A stretch of 44,247 bases of DNA from Planctomycetota bacterium (GTDB taxonomy: Bacteria; Planctomycetota; JAJSAM01; JAJVHW01): the NCBI GenBank assembly GCA_024280885.1, contig JAJRPF010000050.1, forward strand, positions 1 through 44,247, given 5' to 3'. The notes under the pieces were generated by a model. It had not been told where the DNA came from and ran no database searches. It saw nothing but the letters and a program-made list of their open reading frames with translations. Both the position numbers and the translations under genes were made by a program. Within the stretch, counting starts at the first letter, position 1; every line of letters starts with the position of its first letter. Of this stretch, positions 1 to 10,700 are shown in pieces.

Positions 1-98
1 CTTGCCCGTGGAACCTGTCAGCTGCGTTGCGGACGCTCGATGACTCCGTCAGGAGTCGCGTTCGCGACCGCGCCTTGCTGACAGGCTCCACGAGCAAG
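1..98. repeat. Nested palindrome at left edge
   Basis: Positions 1-22 and 77-98 are reverse complements with two mismatches (20 of 22 pairs). A second inverted repeat inside it, GACTCC at 42-47 and GGAGTC at 52-57, shares the same centre (49.5), so the segment can fold into one long hairpin. It lies 33 bases past the stop codon of the leftward gene at 131-1180 and could end its transcript. The arms may continue beyond the window. A palindromic non-autonomous element is the other possibility; no T-tract can be judged. Confidence 0.6.
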
Positions 99-130
99 CT
101 GGCGCTCCCACTGTTTATGGGAACCCCCTC

Positions 131-1180
131 TTACTTCGTGGACGTGACGAATGGGTAGGCGTCGTCCATGACGAAGGCGTCGTTGACGGCGTCATCCACG
201 ATGTCGATCCGTCCCGCGGTCACGGTGCGCACGCCGTCGGTCGCGTGCGACGTCTCGTACTCGAATGTCGCAACCAGGCGCGGCTTGTTGCCGGTGTCGA
301 GCCGTGTCACTGTGACCGTCCCACTGACCAGGTCGAAACGGACGGGCTGAGACCCTGCACGACCCGAGCGGAATTCGAACGACGCTTCAATGTCTCGTGT
401 GGGGTCCGTCAGCGAGTACGCACCGGGACCGATGACTCCGCCGATGACGATGCGGATTGTCTCCTGATCGTTGTTCACGCTTGGGATCGTGTGCCGCGCG
501 AAGATCTGGAGGGCGCTGTTCTCCGTGTAGAATTCGATCTGCGCGAACTCGGACGCGAACGGAACCGGGTCGATGAACCCGCGCTGCAGCGTGGCGCGGA
601 TGCCCTTGACCGGCCCGAGCGCCTTGTCGACCGTCTTCTGCCCCTTGAAGGCAGCCCCGGCGGCCTTCTTGATCGCCTTTGCGCGCAGCTTCGGGTTGTT
701 CACACTCGTGTCGTAGTCCAAGAGCGCGGCCGAGAGTTTGTCGGCCTGTTCCTGTGCGCGCTTCGCCGCGCCGCCGGAGATCGTGCCGATGCCGCCAACC
801 AATGCATCGAGGCGCGACTGGAGCTCAGTCCGGAGGTCATCGAAGAGCGACGCGAATACCCCGCCAAGCGACTCGATCTTCGATTCGGCGGCGAACTCGT
901 CTCCGTAGACGCGCAGCAGGACGGCTTGCGTCTTGCCGGCGGTGGCCGCGTCCTTCTTCAGAGTCGTGGAGTTCTTGTCCAAGAAGCGGATCGCCTTCGT
1001 CACCGCCCGGCGTTGCTTCTTCAGCGTGCCGTCGAGATCACCGCTGAAGTCGTTGTCGCGTCGGTGGGTCAACTCACCGCGTAGTGGCGCGAACTCTGTG
1101 ACGAGAAGCTCCGCGTGCGCGATGGCGGACAGTGCGATGGTGACGAGTCCGAGGATGGGGATGATCCGAGTCATGCGCAT
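131..1180 (-). CDS. Secreted protein, helical N-half and beta-rich C-half
   Basis: The product is about 349 residues. The start at 1180 is preceded by GGAGAG at a suitable distance and gives a clean signal peptide (MRMTRIIPILGLVTIALS, cleavage near AHA-E). An open frame continues upstream but without hydrophobic or conserved content. Residues about 30-200 are Lys/Ala/Leu-rich and look helical; the last 130 residues alternate hydrophobic and polar positions like a beta domain. The helical part resembles the product of 16777-17697: both have a K-S-T-x-L-K motif followed by an L-x-T-E-x-Q-x-R-x-D-x-L motif, and both end in a beta domain with a G-T-[VI]-[TS] strand. I read them as paralogous exported proteins. 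No known family or catalytic motif is recognised, and the role is unknown. Confidence 0.8.
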   Translation of the reverse strand: MRMTRIIPILGLVTIALSAIAHAELLVTEFAPLRGELTHRRDNDFSGDLDGTLKKQRRAVTKAIRFLDKNSTTLKKDAATAGKTQAVLLRVYGDEFAAESKIESLGGVFASLFDDLRTELQSRLDALVGGIGTISGGAAKRAQEQADKLSAALLDYDTSVNNPKLRAKAIKKAAGAAFKGQKTVDKALGPVKGIRATLQRGFIDPVPFASEFAQIEFYTENSALQIFARHTIPSVNNDQETIRIVIGGVIGPGAYSLTDPTRDIEASFEFRSGRAGSQPVRFDLVSGTVTVTRLDTGNKPRLVATFEYETSHATDGVRTVTAGRIDIVDDAVNDAFVMDDAYPFVTSTK

Positions 1181-1589
1181 AGCGAGGTCTCTCCGTGACA
1201 GCCGGGCCGCGTATCTTCGACAGTGCTCGGGGCCGCGGACTGCGGTGCCCGAACACGCAGGAGGTGCGGGTTGGTGGGCCCAGAACGTAGCTCCGCTCTT
1301 CCGATTGCGGAGCGACTTCGCACCGGCTTCGATGTACATCGCCCGTCTCCAAACTCGATACCGGGTGTTGGTCGAAGTGACGCCGGAGCCGGATGTCAAC
1401 GAGTCCGCTGCGGAGGACTGACACTGCGCGCGATCCGCCGGCGGAACCTCTCGACCGCTCGGACCAACGGAGTCCGGCGAGAAGACGGATACCGAAGATT
1501 TCGCCGACGACGTCGAGGTCCGCTTCGCGCAGCGGTCGGAGTGTCCCGTCCGTCCGGCGACAACCCCGTAGTAGCTTTGCTACTGCGGC
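1181..1589. other. Intergenic region of 409 bases
   Basis: It lies between two leftward genes and must hold the upstream region of 131-1180. Open frames cross it on both strands, but none has a credible start or recognisable protein content. Apart from the hairpin at 1566-1588 I see no clear element. No TANNNT hexamer sits at a useful distance from the start codon at 1180. Confidence 0.5.
1566..1588 (-). terminator. Terminator-like hairpin after the 1590-4763 gene
   Basis: CCGTAGTAGC at 1566-1575 and GCTACTGCGG at 1579-1588 form a 10-bp stem with one G-U pair and a three-base loop, one base past the stop codon. There is no T-run, so it may end transcription by another route or protect the 3' end. 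Confidence 0.5.
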
Positions 1590-4500
1590 TCAGCGGATGG
1601 GCTTCAGGCGGATCGTGACAGGGCCGCCAACGTCCGCGTTCGGGTCGAAGCTCCAGCCGGTCTCCTCGTAGCCCTCCGCCGTGATCACGACAGGATTCAG
1701 GGCGATGGGCGGAACGTCGATCGTGACGTGGCCGCCCGCGTCCGTCATCAGCTCCGTGTCGAAGACGGCGTGCGCGCGCGCACGGACGAGCGTACCTGCG
1801 ATGGGGTGGCCGTCGTCATCCGTGAGTCGCAGCACGACGCGACGCAGTGGGAGGCGCTCGATGCGCACGGTCACGTCGTTCTCGCCGCCCGTGTAGTGTG
1901 CGATCCCGCCGAAGAGCGAATTGCCGACACTCACCGACACGGGGAACGCTCGCCGCGGCAGCATGATCTTCGCCTCGATCGGCGCGCCGGGAACGACGTC
2001 GGCGAACGCAGTGTCGCCGTTCGGCTTACGACTGGTTCCGACCTGCACGAACACCCGGTCCGGGGGCTTGAGGTCGGGTGGAAGCAAGACGTGGAACGTC
2101 ACGGGGAACAGTGGCTCGATGACCGCATCGACCTCGGTCGCGCCGGCGGGTGCCGCGACGCTCTTCGGCGGCCAGTAGCCGCGGGCGCGCACCTGGAACG
2201 TCGTCTCGGACGCAGCGAGGTCCAGGTCGATGAAGCCCGCCTCGTCGGTGGCGCGCTCCGTCCAGACTCCCGGCACGAACGCAATGACCCATTGATGGGC
2301 TAGCGCGTTGCCCACCGGATCGACGAAACGCACGCGCAGCGTCCGTCGCCGGTCGACGGTCAGCGTCGTCTCCTTCGTGCGGCTACTCGGTCGGTGGGCG
2401 CCGGTTCCGCCGACCCAGTCACCCGTGGCCTCGAACTCGAATTGGTTGAGCTCGTCCGTGAGCGCGACCTCGACCGCGCCGCTCGCGTCCGACACGCCGG
2501 TCGTCCACTCGCTCTCGAACGACTGCTTCCACCGCACGGGGACGTCCGCCAACGGCTTTCCCGCTGCGTTGACCACGCGCAGGATCGTCGTGGGCGGCGT
2601 GATGATGGGGACGTCGATCATCCACGGCACTGCGCTCTCTTCGCGCACGCGCCGCGCCCATTCGCGTCCTGGGATACGAAGGTTGGCCTCCTCGCCCCAC
2701 GGCGACGCGCCGTAGATGCCTTCGCCATCGAGTGTGAACACCACGAACGTATCATCCGCGTCCACCTTGCCCGGCGCCGGCGAGTCGTCCGTGATGTCGG
2801 CGACACCGGTGGCTATCGTGATGCCGTTCCCGTGGCTGTCGCCACGACTCGGACCCGCGATGGCCATGCGGATACGAACGCCCTCGAGCGCAACCGGGGC
2901 GCCGTTCGCATCGACGATGCGCGCGAGCACGCGGCGGCGCTGCGTCATGACGATTTCGACGTCGGGGAGCGGGCCGTCGCCCGAGACCACGATCTCCGCT
3001 CCCTCACCGACCAGCCCGGGAACCAGCACTCGGAGACTGTGCGTGCCCTCCTCCAGGAAGAGCGTGAAGGACGGCTGGCCGTCCTCGGGACGCTCGAACC
3101 CGAGCTGCTCGCCCCAGCCGCGCGCTCCCTTGAAGGAGTGTTCGATGTCGAAGTGGTCTGGCAGTTCCGTGCCCGCGGGAAGCACCACATGAACCGTGCA
3201 CTCGCCTCCGCGCAGGGCCGTGGCAGTCAGATCGTGGGCAATCGTCTCGGTGCCGGCGATGCGGTACGCGTGGCCGTCGGCGATCAGCCGCTCCGGGTTC
3301 GGTGCGCTTCGGTGGTGGCCTCCCGTGAGCCGCCACTGGCCCTCGATGGGGATCGTGCGCGGCGAGCCCTCGACGAGTGGCAGCACGAATGTCCCCGGCG
3401 GGAGTCCGGCCACACGGTAGGCGCCTGACACGTCCGTGATCGCCGTCCACTCGTCGTCGTACTCCCCGGAGCCGAATGCGATCCGTACCTCGGCCTTCTC
3501 GATGGGACGGCCGCTCGTCTCGTCGCGCACGATGCCCTGCAGCACGGCACCCGTGCCGAGACGCAGGGTGAGCTCGTCGAGGTCGTCTCCTCGGAGCGTC
3601 ACCTCCGCGCTGCACGCTTCGCGTTCACGCAACGCCAAAATCGACGCCCCGATCCACTCGATCTGAACGTCGAACCCGCCGTCCTCGTCCGTGACCTCGG
3701 CGCCGTACCCCAGCAACTTCTTGGCCGTCCCGACCACGACGCGCGCGGCAGGGGAGCCGTCAGCGTTCAGGACTCGACCGCGCAACGGGACCCCACCGGC
3801 GACGAGCCGGAGTTCGATCCGCGCGGTCGTACCCCGAGCGACGTATTCGACGTGACGTTCCGCCGAGCGGTAGCCGAGCGAGCGCGCGGTGAAGTGCACG
3901 GGCGAGTCGGCGCGGCTCCGCAGTGAGACGAGCGTCGGCGGGTCACCGCCGTACACGATGAAGTTCCGAGCTCGCTGTTTGCCGCGCGCGATATCGACCC
4001 GTACCTCGTCGGTAGCGGTCACGTCACCGGCGATGGCCACCAGTACGAAGGGCCCGCCGCCCGGATCGACCTCCAATTCGACGCGCAACTGAGTTCCGTC
4101 CGATGGGAGCGAGATCTCGGCGGTCGCGCGTCCGTACGCCCCGACGATTCTCGCGCCGACCTCTTCGACGGAGCCAGCGGTAAGCCCCGAGAGCAGCGCG
4201 TCACCGTTGACGTTGGTCACCGCGTGCGCCCGCCAGGGCTTCGCATCGCAGCTCGCGCCCGCGATCGGAGTGCCGTCGGGTCGTCGCACGTGGACCTCGA
4301 TGGATGAGCCCGGCCCGAGCGTTAGCGTCTGCCCTGCGGCGCGGACCTCGACCGGCCCGGCGATGCGGCCTGGCGCGAGCGCCCAGAGAAACGCGAGTGG
4401 CTCGGCGCCGCGAGCTTCCGGGAGGATCACACCGTCCATCGCTGTCCGTCCGACGAACCTCCGCGATGTGTGCGAATACGTCGGTTCCGAAGTCGTGTAC

Positions 4501-4763
4501 ACGCGGGCGGTCGCCGGCGACCCGTCCGCCTCGACGACGCGGATCGCGCCGCTGCGCGCGCCGATTGGTGCTGGGCCGTTCTCCCCGACTCCGACATGGG
4601 AGCGACCGAGTTCGTCGCTGGCGACGGGGGCGACGACCTCCCCGGACGAGTGCGCCGCGTCGGGGGAACTGTCGGAGCCGGGGTCGCCGCTGAGGGCGAG
4701 CCACGCGGCGCCCCCGGCGAGCAGTATCACGCCCACGATCAGCAGGGGGCCGCTCTTCGCCAT
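1590..4763 (-). CDS. Large N-anchored protein of Ig-like carboxypeptidase-regulatory modules
   Basis: The product is about 1057 residues. The start at 4763 has a strong AGGAGG six bases upstream. Residues 5-24 form one hydrophobic segment (LLIVGVILLAGGAAWLALSG), a signal anchor or uncleaved signal. The rest consists of repeated beta-sandwich modules of the CarboxypepD_reg/Cna-B-like type, seen as recurring D-G-x-P-x-x-x-x-V, T-D-x-x-G-x-[FY] and L-x-x-G patterns. There are no catalytic residues. Residues about 80-720 align along their whole length with the product of 27730-29922, sharing for example AGQTLTLGPGS, RGRVLNADGSPA and VRDETSGR. The last ~337 residues have no counterpart there. The protein is probably outside the cytoplasmic membrane as a structural or adhesive protein; that role is inferred. 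Confidence 0.85.
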   Translation of the reverse strand: MAKSGPLLIVGVILLAGGAAWLALSGDPGSDSSPDAAHSSGEVVAPVASDELGRSHVGVGENGPAPIGARSGAIRVVEADGSPATARVYTTSEPTYSHTSRRFVGRTAMDGVILPEARGAEPLAFLWALAPGRIAGPVEVRAAGQTLTLGPGSSIEVHVRRPDGTPIAGASCDAKPWRAHAVTNVNGDALLSGLTAGSVEEVGARIVGAYGRATAEISLPSDGTQLRVELEVDPGGGPFVLVAIAGDVTATDEVRVDIARGKQRARNFIVYGGDPPTLVSLRSRADSPVHFTARSLGYRSAERHVEYVARGTTARIELRLVAGGVPLRGRVLNADGSPAARVVVGTAKKLLGYGAEVTDEDGGFDVQIEWIGASILALREREACSAEVTLRGDDLDELTLRLGTGAVLQGIVRDETSGRPIEKAEVRIAFGSGEYDDEWTAITDVSGAYRVAGLPPGTFVLPLVEGSPRTIPIEGQWRLTGGHHRSAPNPERLIADGHAYRIAGTETIAHDLTATALRGGECTVHVVLPAGTELPDHFDIEHSFKGARGWGEQLGFERPEDGQPSFTLFLEEGTHSLRVLVPGLVGEGAEIVVSGDGPLPDVEIVMTQRRRVLARIVDANGAPVALEGVRIRMAIAGPSRGDSHGNGITIATGVADITDDSPAPGKVDADDTFVVFTLDGEGIYGASPWGEEANLRIPGREWARRVREESAVPWMIDVPIITPPTTILRVVNAAGKPLADVPVRWKQSFESEWTTGVSDASGAVEVALTDELNQFEFEATGDWVGGTGAHRPSSRTKETTLTVDRRRTLRVRFVDPVGNALAHQWVIAFVPGVWTERATDEAGFIDLDLAASETTFQVRARGYWPPKSVAAPAGATEVDAVIEPLFPVTFHVLLPPDLKPPDRVFVQVGTSRKPNGDTAFADVVPGAPIEAKIMLPRRAFPVSVSVGNSLFGGIAHYTGGENDVTVRIERLPLRRVVLRLTDDDGHPIAGTLVRARAHAVFDTELMTDAGGHVTIDVPPIALNPVVITAEGYEETGWSFDPNADVGGPVTIRLKPIR

Positions 4764-4918
4764 CGTTTTCCTCCTACCTTCCGCATCGGTCCGGGTTCCC
4801 GCGGGGAGTGTGCCGGGCCGTCGGTTGTGCCTGACTCCAGCGGGAGCGCCGATTGTACCGCTGCTCGGTCTCGGCGCCGCGTCTCGGTGAAGCTCGCACC
4901 GAATGTCAGGCGGACCGC

Positions 4919-6142
4919 TCAGGCACTCACGTCCGATGAGGGGAGGACGATCACACGGAATGCCTCGGCGAACGCGCCATGATCGGTCCGTCCCGTGACG
5001 GCGAGTAGCCATCCCGCCTGCGCCTTCTTGCCGCCCGGTGTCGCCGGTGCGTCAGCGGGGAGTGAGAACACTGCGTCGACGTGTTCGTCTGGACCCGGCG
5101 GGAGCCGACTCTCGGGCAAGCGATAGAGCCCCTCCCACACGATGTGTTGATCGAACGCGGGTGCGAAGATCTGCCGCAACGTCGACCCGTCGCGCTTCTC
5201 GCGGCGCACGTACTGCAAGCGGATGTCGATCCACTCGAACACCGGCGCGTGGCGGTCGAGCGAGAAACGGATCGTCACGTCGTGACCGGGACGTGCGGCC
5301 CTTCCGAGCACCTGCGCCGAGTACGTGCCAGCGAAGAAGGTGCGCGATAGCCGAAGCGCGGCCGGGACGATCGTGGTGAGACAGAGGAGTGCGAGAGCCG
5401 GGCTCTGCAGCGCGCCAATGCCACGGTCTGTCCAGAAGCACAGGAATGCGGCATACATCCCCATGATGGCGAGCATCACGAGGTCACTGACTCCCTTGGC
5501 GAGACGCAGGGGGGCGAGCCTGTGTGGCTCAAGCGCTTGTGCTCGCTGCTTCACCGACGGCGCGCCTCCGCGACCGCCGACCGCCCCCTTGATGCGGCGG
5601 ACGCCCGCGACCGGCGGCAACTCGGCGGCACGTGCGGCGTCGAAGGCCGGGGATGCGGCGAGGAGCGAGACCACTTCGAGCGCCTCGTCCTCGCGTATGC
5701 CGACTCCGAACGCGATACGTTGTCCGCGGCAGTCAACTGCGATTCGCGGCACGGCGGCGATACCGATCAGGTCTTGCAGCGCCCATCTGGGCGATGGACC
5801 GTGCGCGCGAATGGTTGCCTCCTCGTCGAGTCGAAGACTCGTGACCGTCCCCGGCCCACCGCCGTCTCCGCCCACGCGCACGATCGCGCCCGCGTCGAGC
5901 AGGCGCAGTGTCTCGGCCGAGCGCCACCAGAGCAGCGCCTCGCGAAGCGCCGCGGCCGAGACCAAGATCACGGGGTACGGATACGCGAATACGAAGCGGG
6001 ACTCCAGTCCGAGCCCGACGAATGCGATCGCGATCGCGAGCGCGGGGAACGTCGTGCCGATCGCGCCCATCCAGAGGGGCGCGTGCGCCACGCGAATCTC
6101 CAGGCCGTCGTCCACGCGTTCAACGGTGACGCGTCGTGCCAC
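4919..6142 (-). CDS. Membrane protein of unknown function, four predicted spans
   Basis: The product is 407 residues, with a GTG start at 6142 preceded by GGGGGAG. The open frame extends further upstream, but that part overlaps the neighbouring ATPase gene and has no hydrophobic order. Two hydrophobic pairs stand out: near residues 25-75 (FPALAIAIAFVGLGL and PVILVSAAALREALLWW) and near 225-280 (DLVMLAIMGMYAAFLCFW and LALLCLTTIVPAALRL). Between them is a soluble segment with a Gly-rich turn. The C-terminal ~120 residues form a soluble beta-like domain. The gene begins 71 bases after the end of the ATPase gene on the same strand, so both may share a transcript. No family is recognised. Confidence 0.8.
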   Translation of the reverse strand: MARRVTVERVDDGLEIRVAHAPLWMGAIGTTFPALAIAIAFVGLGLESRFVFAYPYPVILVSAAALREALLWWRSAETLRLLDAGAIVRVGGDGGGPGTVTSLRLDEEATIRAHGPSPRWALQDLIGIAAVPRIAVDCRGQRIAFGVGIREDEALEVVSLLAASPAFDAARAAELPPVAGVRRIKGAVGGRGGAPSVKQRAQALEPHRLAPLRLAKGVSDLVMLAIMGMYAAFLCFWTDRGIGALQSPALALLCLTTIVPAALRLSRTFFAGTYSAQVLGRAARPGHDVTIRFSLDRHAPVFEWIDIRLQYVRREKRDGSTLRQIFAPAFDQHIVWEGLYRLPESRLPPGPDEHVDAVFSLPADAPATPGGKKAQAGWLLAVTGRTDHGAFAEAFRVIVLPSSDVSA

Positions 6143-6213
6143 GAGACTCTCCCCCTGCTTCTCGGCTGAACGGGCATCCGAAGTGACTGGCCAGCATCGT
6201 CGTTCCGCGTCAC

Positions 6214-7374
6214 TCACTCCGCCGAAGAGCGCAACGCCTCCGGCACAGCAGCGATCCCGACCGCGCGGATGCGATCGGCGAGTGGGAAGACGTCGTCTCC
6301 CGGATACACGACGTCGAGCCGGTCGAGTCCCAGGACGTCGAGGGCGGTGCGCATGGAGCGCGTCGCACGCGGCGCGGACGAGCGCTTGATCTCGAACCCG
6401 AGCCGGCGTCCGGAACGAACGACAAGCAGGTCGAGTTCGGCACCCGAGTGCAGGCCCCACGTGTAGCACTGTTCGGGCCGCGCGCGAACGCAGGCCGTTA
6501 CCTGCTCGATTGCAAACCCCTCGAACGAGGCGCCGACCTTCGGATGTCCCGCGAGTGCGTCGTGCCCCTCGATGCCGAGCAGATGGTGAACGAGTCCACT
6601 GTCCGCGAGATAGATCTTCGGCGACTTCACCTGCCGCTTCGCGGCGTTCTCGAACCACGGCTCCAATCGACGCGCCGTGTGTGTTGCCGTCAGGATGTCG
6701 AGGTAGTGGCGCACGGTTGACTGGCTGACCCCGAACGCGCGCGCCAGTTCCGCGCCGTTCCAGGTCTGCCCGTGGTAGTGCGCGAGCATCGTCCAGAACC
6801 GACGGATCGTGTCCCCCGGAACCCGCACGCCAAGTTGCGGCAGGTCGCGTTCGAGATAGGTTCGGACGAATGCATGCAACCAGCGCTCGCTCGCGGCGTC
6901 ACTCGTCGCAAGGAACGAGCGCGGAAACCCACCGCGGAGCCACAGAGTGCGCCAGTTCGCGGCGCCCACTTCCTGCAGACCGAACGGCCGCAGTTCGTGG
7001 AACGCAATCCGTCCGGCGAGTGACTCGCTCGACTGCCGGAGCAGGTCCGGCGATGCGCTGCCGAGCACGAGAAAACGCGCGGGGAGCGGGTCACGATCGG
7101 CAAGCACACGCAGGACCGGGAATATGTCCGGTGCGCGCTGGATCTCGTCGATGACGACCAACCCGCGGAGGTCCCGTAGCGCCAGCATCGGATCCCGCAG
7201 ACGCTCGCGATCCGTCGGGTCCTCCAGGTCGAGCACCGTGACGTCGTCGTGGTCCGCGGCGATCCGTCGAGCCAGCGTGGTCTTGCCGACTTGGCGTGCC
7301 CCGAGAAGCGCCACGACGGGAAACTCCCGGAGATACGTCTGGATCGCCTCGGTGTGCTGCGTGCGCGCGAGCAT
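6214..7374 (-). CDS. AAA ATPase with C-terminal DUF4143 domain
   Basis: The product is 386 residues, normal for this family. Residues 24-36 hold the Walker A motif (GARQVGKTTLARR), and a Walker B motif, VVIDEIQRAPD, follows near residue 75. The middle part has the family's winged-helix look (GVSQSTVRHYLDILTATH). The C-terminal part has the nuclease-like GFEIKRSS signature of DUF4143 proteins, with the E-x-K of a PD-(D/E)xK-like fold. Family members are common orphan ATPases, often lone genes that spread between genomes; their substrates are mostly unknown. The start has no Shine-Dalgarno but lies six bases after TACGTT, so the mRNA may be leaderless. A decayed relative lies at 11495-11947. 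Confidence 0.92.
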   Translation of the reverse strand: MLARTQHTEAIQTYLREFPVVALLGARQVGKTTLARRIAADHDDVTVLDLEDPTDRERLRDPMLALRDLRGLVVIDEIQRAPDIFPVLRVLADRDPLPARFLVLGSASPDLLRQSSESLAGRIAFHELRPFGLQEVGAANWRTLWLRGGFPRSFLATSDAASERWLHAFVRTYLERDLPQLGVRVPGDTIRRFWTMLAHYHGQTWNGAELARAFGVSQSTVRHYLDILTATHTARRLEPWFENAAKRQVKSPKIYLADSGLVHHLLGIEGHDALAGHPKVGASFEGFAIEQVTACVRARPEQCYTWGLHSGAELDLLVVRSGRRLGFEIKRSSAPRATRSMRTALDVLGLDRLDVVYPGDDVFPLADRIRAVGIAAVPEALRSSAE

Positions 7375-7380
7375 TTGGGG

Positions 7381-7386
7381 AACGTA
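7381..7386 (-). promoter_or_regulatory. TANNNT box of leaderless type for the ATPase gene
   Basis: On the minus strand TACGTT ends six bases before the ATG at 7374. This is the spacing expected when transcription starts at or next to the start codon. No convincing -35 hexamer is seen. Confidence 0.5.
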
Positions 7387-7700
7387 CCACGATAATTAGT
7401 GGGTGACCTGGAGGATTTCGACTTTCTGCGGCGACGTCCATGTCCTGGCGAGGGCCCGCTTGAGCGTGAGTTCACCGCCGGATCCCGGGACTGGCGCCAC
7501 GCGTGCCGAGATGGACGCGCTTGCCCATTCAGCCATCACGCGTTGGCCATCCAAGTCCTATCGCGAGCCGGCCATCCGGTCGGCGGGCCGAGGGTTCCCT
7601 CCGGGCGCCGCGCGGTGACCGGTTCCGCGTCCGACTGGCCCGGCGCGCGATCGAGAGTCGAGTGTCGCGAGACGTGCCGCTTCGAAGTATGCTGCGGAGC
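7387..7700. other. Divergent intergenic region of 314 bases
   Basis: It separates the leftward ATPase gene from the rightward Ig-module gene. Open frames pass through it, but none has a ribosome site or recognisable content. The only elements I can name are the two TANNNT boxes at its ends, 7381-7386 and 7688-7693. Confidence 0.45.
7688..7693 (+). promoter_or_regulatory. TANNNT box before the 7701 start
   Basis: TATGCT ends seven bases before the in-frame GTG at 7701. It overlaps an in-frame ATG at 7689, which has no Shine-Dalgarno, so the box helps choose between the two starts. Confidence 0.45.
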
Positions 7701-10700
7701 GTGGGGCGCCCACTTCTGCTCGTCACGGTCGTTGTCGCGGTGCTGGTCGCCGTCGCGCTGATATCGAGTAACGCGCTCGTCGATCCACGTCCCGTTCAGC
7801 AGACCGAGCTTGCATCGCCGCCCGAGTCGGAACGCGTTCGTCTGCACGCACCGAAGGCCCTCGTCAAGGCGAACCCGGAGGACGGCCGCCCGAACGCTAC
7901 CGTGCTGATCGTTCGCGTCACGATCGACGGGACGCCGGCGGCCGCGGCGGTGGAGGTCCGTCCGGGCGGGCTCACCGACGGGCAAGGTGGGATACTCGCG
8001 GGGTTCTTCGCGGAACGGGCCGGTTCTGGGCCGGCGTCCAACGTGGAGTACGTGCGGACCGACGCCGACGGCATCGCACGCGTCGTCGGACTCTCGACGG
8101 GACGCTGGCACGTTCTCGCGCGGGGCGCCGATAGTGTGGAAGGTGCGGCCGTCGCGTCCCTGGTCGCTGCCGGGCAGGAGGCGGAGGTCTCGATCGCGCT
8201 GCGCGCCGGGGCGCACGCGCTGCATGGCCGTCTCGTGGGACCGGGCGGCGCACCGTTCGTCGGGGACCTGGCGCTGCAGGCAGGTGGCGAAGGAGCCGCG
8301 CGGGCGGTCGAGACGGTGGACGGCGCATTCCGCTTCGAGCGGCTCCCCGCGGGGCGGTACCGTATTCTGGCCGCGGTGCCGGGACACCTCTCGTGGCGTT
8401 CCGCGTGGATCGTCGTCCCCCGCGCCGGAGCGTTGGATCTCTCGATGGCGTTGGCGGTCGCGTTGCACGGACGCGTCGTGTCGGAGGCCGACGGCACGCC
8501 GATTCCGGGAGCAACGGTCGCGGTGCGCGTCGGCACGGTTCGGGAGGGGGAGCGTCTCCGCACGCGGAGTACGACGGGTCCGGACGGCACGTTCGCGGTT
8601 CGGGTCGAAGACGCGGCGCGGGTTTCCGTGTCGGCAGCAGGTTTCGCGTCGGCTGCGGCCTCGTGGAAGCGAGGAATGCGTGACGACGCGCCCTTCGAGA
8701 TCGCCCTTGCGGCGCCCGGTCGTGTGTCGGGCCGCGTGGTGCGCGCGCGCGACGGCTCGCCCGTCAGCGGTGTCCGCATCCGCCTGCGCCGCGGCGGCGG
8801 CACAAGCGGGTCCGTGCCCGGGCGCATGGTCGAGAGCGCCGCCGACGGCACGTTCGCGATCGACGGATTGGCCCCCGGAGAGTACGACATCTTCGTGCTC
8901 GGCGGCGGCTGGGCATCGGATGCGCTCGCGTCGATGTCGCGCGACGAGCACGAGCCGCTCCGCGTGCTCGTTGACGGCGACGAGATCGCGGACATCGAAT
9001 TGCGCGTCGTGACGACAGCGACGCTTGCGTGCCGCGTGACGGAGCCAGACGGTGCGCCTGTCGTCGGAGCGGTCGTCGTCGCGACGCCGTCCACATGGCA
9101 CCTGGGCGGGCGGTGGCCGAGCACCGTCGCGGTGCTGACCGATGCTCACGGCGTCGCTCGGGTCGCGGACATGCCAGCGGGCATCCAGCATACGATGCAC
9201 ATCCGCGCCGTCGATGGTCGCTCCGCCCAGCTCACGGCCATGCCGACCGACGACCCGGCTGTGCCGCCTCTGGAGATCCCCCTCGATGCCCTGCGCTCGG
9301 TGCTCGTGCGCGTCGTCGATGCCGACGGCGGCGAGCCGGTGCCCGGGGCGCAGGTGACTGTCGAGGACGAGGAACGCACCGCGTGGTGGTTCGGGTACCC
9401 ATCTGCAATCACCGGCAAGGACGGCACGGCGACGTTGCGGCCCGCGACCGGCGGCGACGCTCGAATCGACGTCGCGGTCCGGGGCTGCCTCGTGGCGGTG
9501 TGGACGGAGGCACCCGCAGACATCGAGGAACCGTGGGAGGTCGAGGTGCGCGTGCCCCGCGGACGCACGACTATCGGGTGGGTGCTGCGGCCCGACTGTG
9601 AGCCGGCGGCTCGGATCGACATCGAAGTGAGAGACCCCTACGCAAGTGGCGACAGCGAACCGTTGCTCCGGACGCGAACCGGCTCCGACGGCGCATTCGT
9701 CGTGGCGGGTATCGCGTTGGAGACGGTTGCGCTCCGCGTGACGGGGCTGGTGGACGGCGTGCCGCACTCCGGTGGGTGGGAGGTACCGCGCAGCCAGACC
9801 GAGGTCGAGTACGTGCTTGGCGCCGTCTCGGACTCCGAGGAGCAGAACGATGCGGTCGTCGTGCGCGTCGTCGGTCCCGACGGCGAGTCGGTCGACTCCG
9901 CGCGCTGTCGGCTCGAGAGGCACGGCGACGACGGGACGACCTACTCCAGACACTCTGTCGAACGCGGGAGTGTCCGCATCTGGATCGACATCCACCCGGG
10001 CGCGACGAACGCCCTGCACATCACCGAGCCGCGCGACGCGCTCGGCCGGCCCCTACCCCTCGCCGGATCCACGTTCGACATCCCGCCCGCCACACGCGGC
10101 GAGCTGGAGGTGCGCCTGGAGCCGGAACGCGTGATCGAGGGCCGCGTGACCGACGAAGAGGGGCACCCGATTTCAGGCGTGCGGGTCGCGGCCCATGTCT
10201 TCGCGGAACGACTCGACGACGGTCATGCGGAAATCGGCGGTGTCAGCGCTCGCGGAGACGCCATCGGCGGAGCCGTGACGGGACGTGACGGCAGTTATCG
10301 CGTCGGATGGCTCGCCGCCGGCGATCACGTGCTGGTCGTAAGCGGCCCTCCCGAGTACGTCGCACCCGATCCGGCACGTGTGGCCGCAGGCGGACGCTAC
10401 GACGTCGTGATGGTCGCGGGCGTCCGCGCTGTGCTCCGAGTTCTCGATCCCTCGGGAAAGCCTGTCGCGAAGGCGCGCGTCCGCATCCACTCTGCGCGGG
10501 GACTGCATTCGTCGTACGTGACCGATGTCGCCGGCGACGCCTTCGCTGCGCGGCTCGAACGGGGTGCGGAGTATCGAGTAGACGTGACTCCGCCGGACTC
10601 GGTTCGCTTGGTCGCGAAGACGATCGACCGTTGGATTCCGCGTGACACGACGATCACACTCGCTGAGGGCCTCTCGATCAGCGGTGTGGTCGTGGACGAG

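Noticed and set aside
7536..10019. Open frame of 827 codons on the minus strand opposite the 7701-11399 gene
   Set aside because: Its translation is Arg/His/Asp-rich low-order sequence with no start signals; the + strand carries clear Ig modules.
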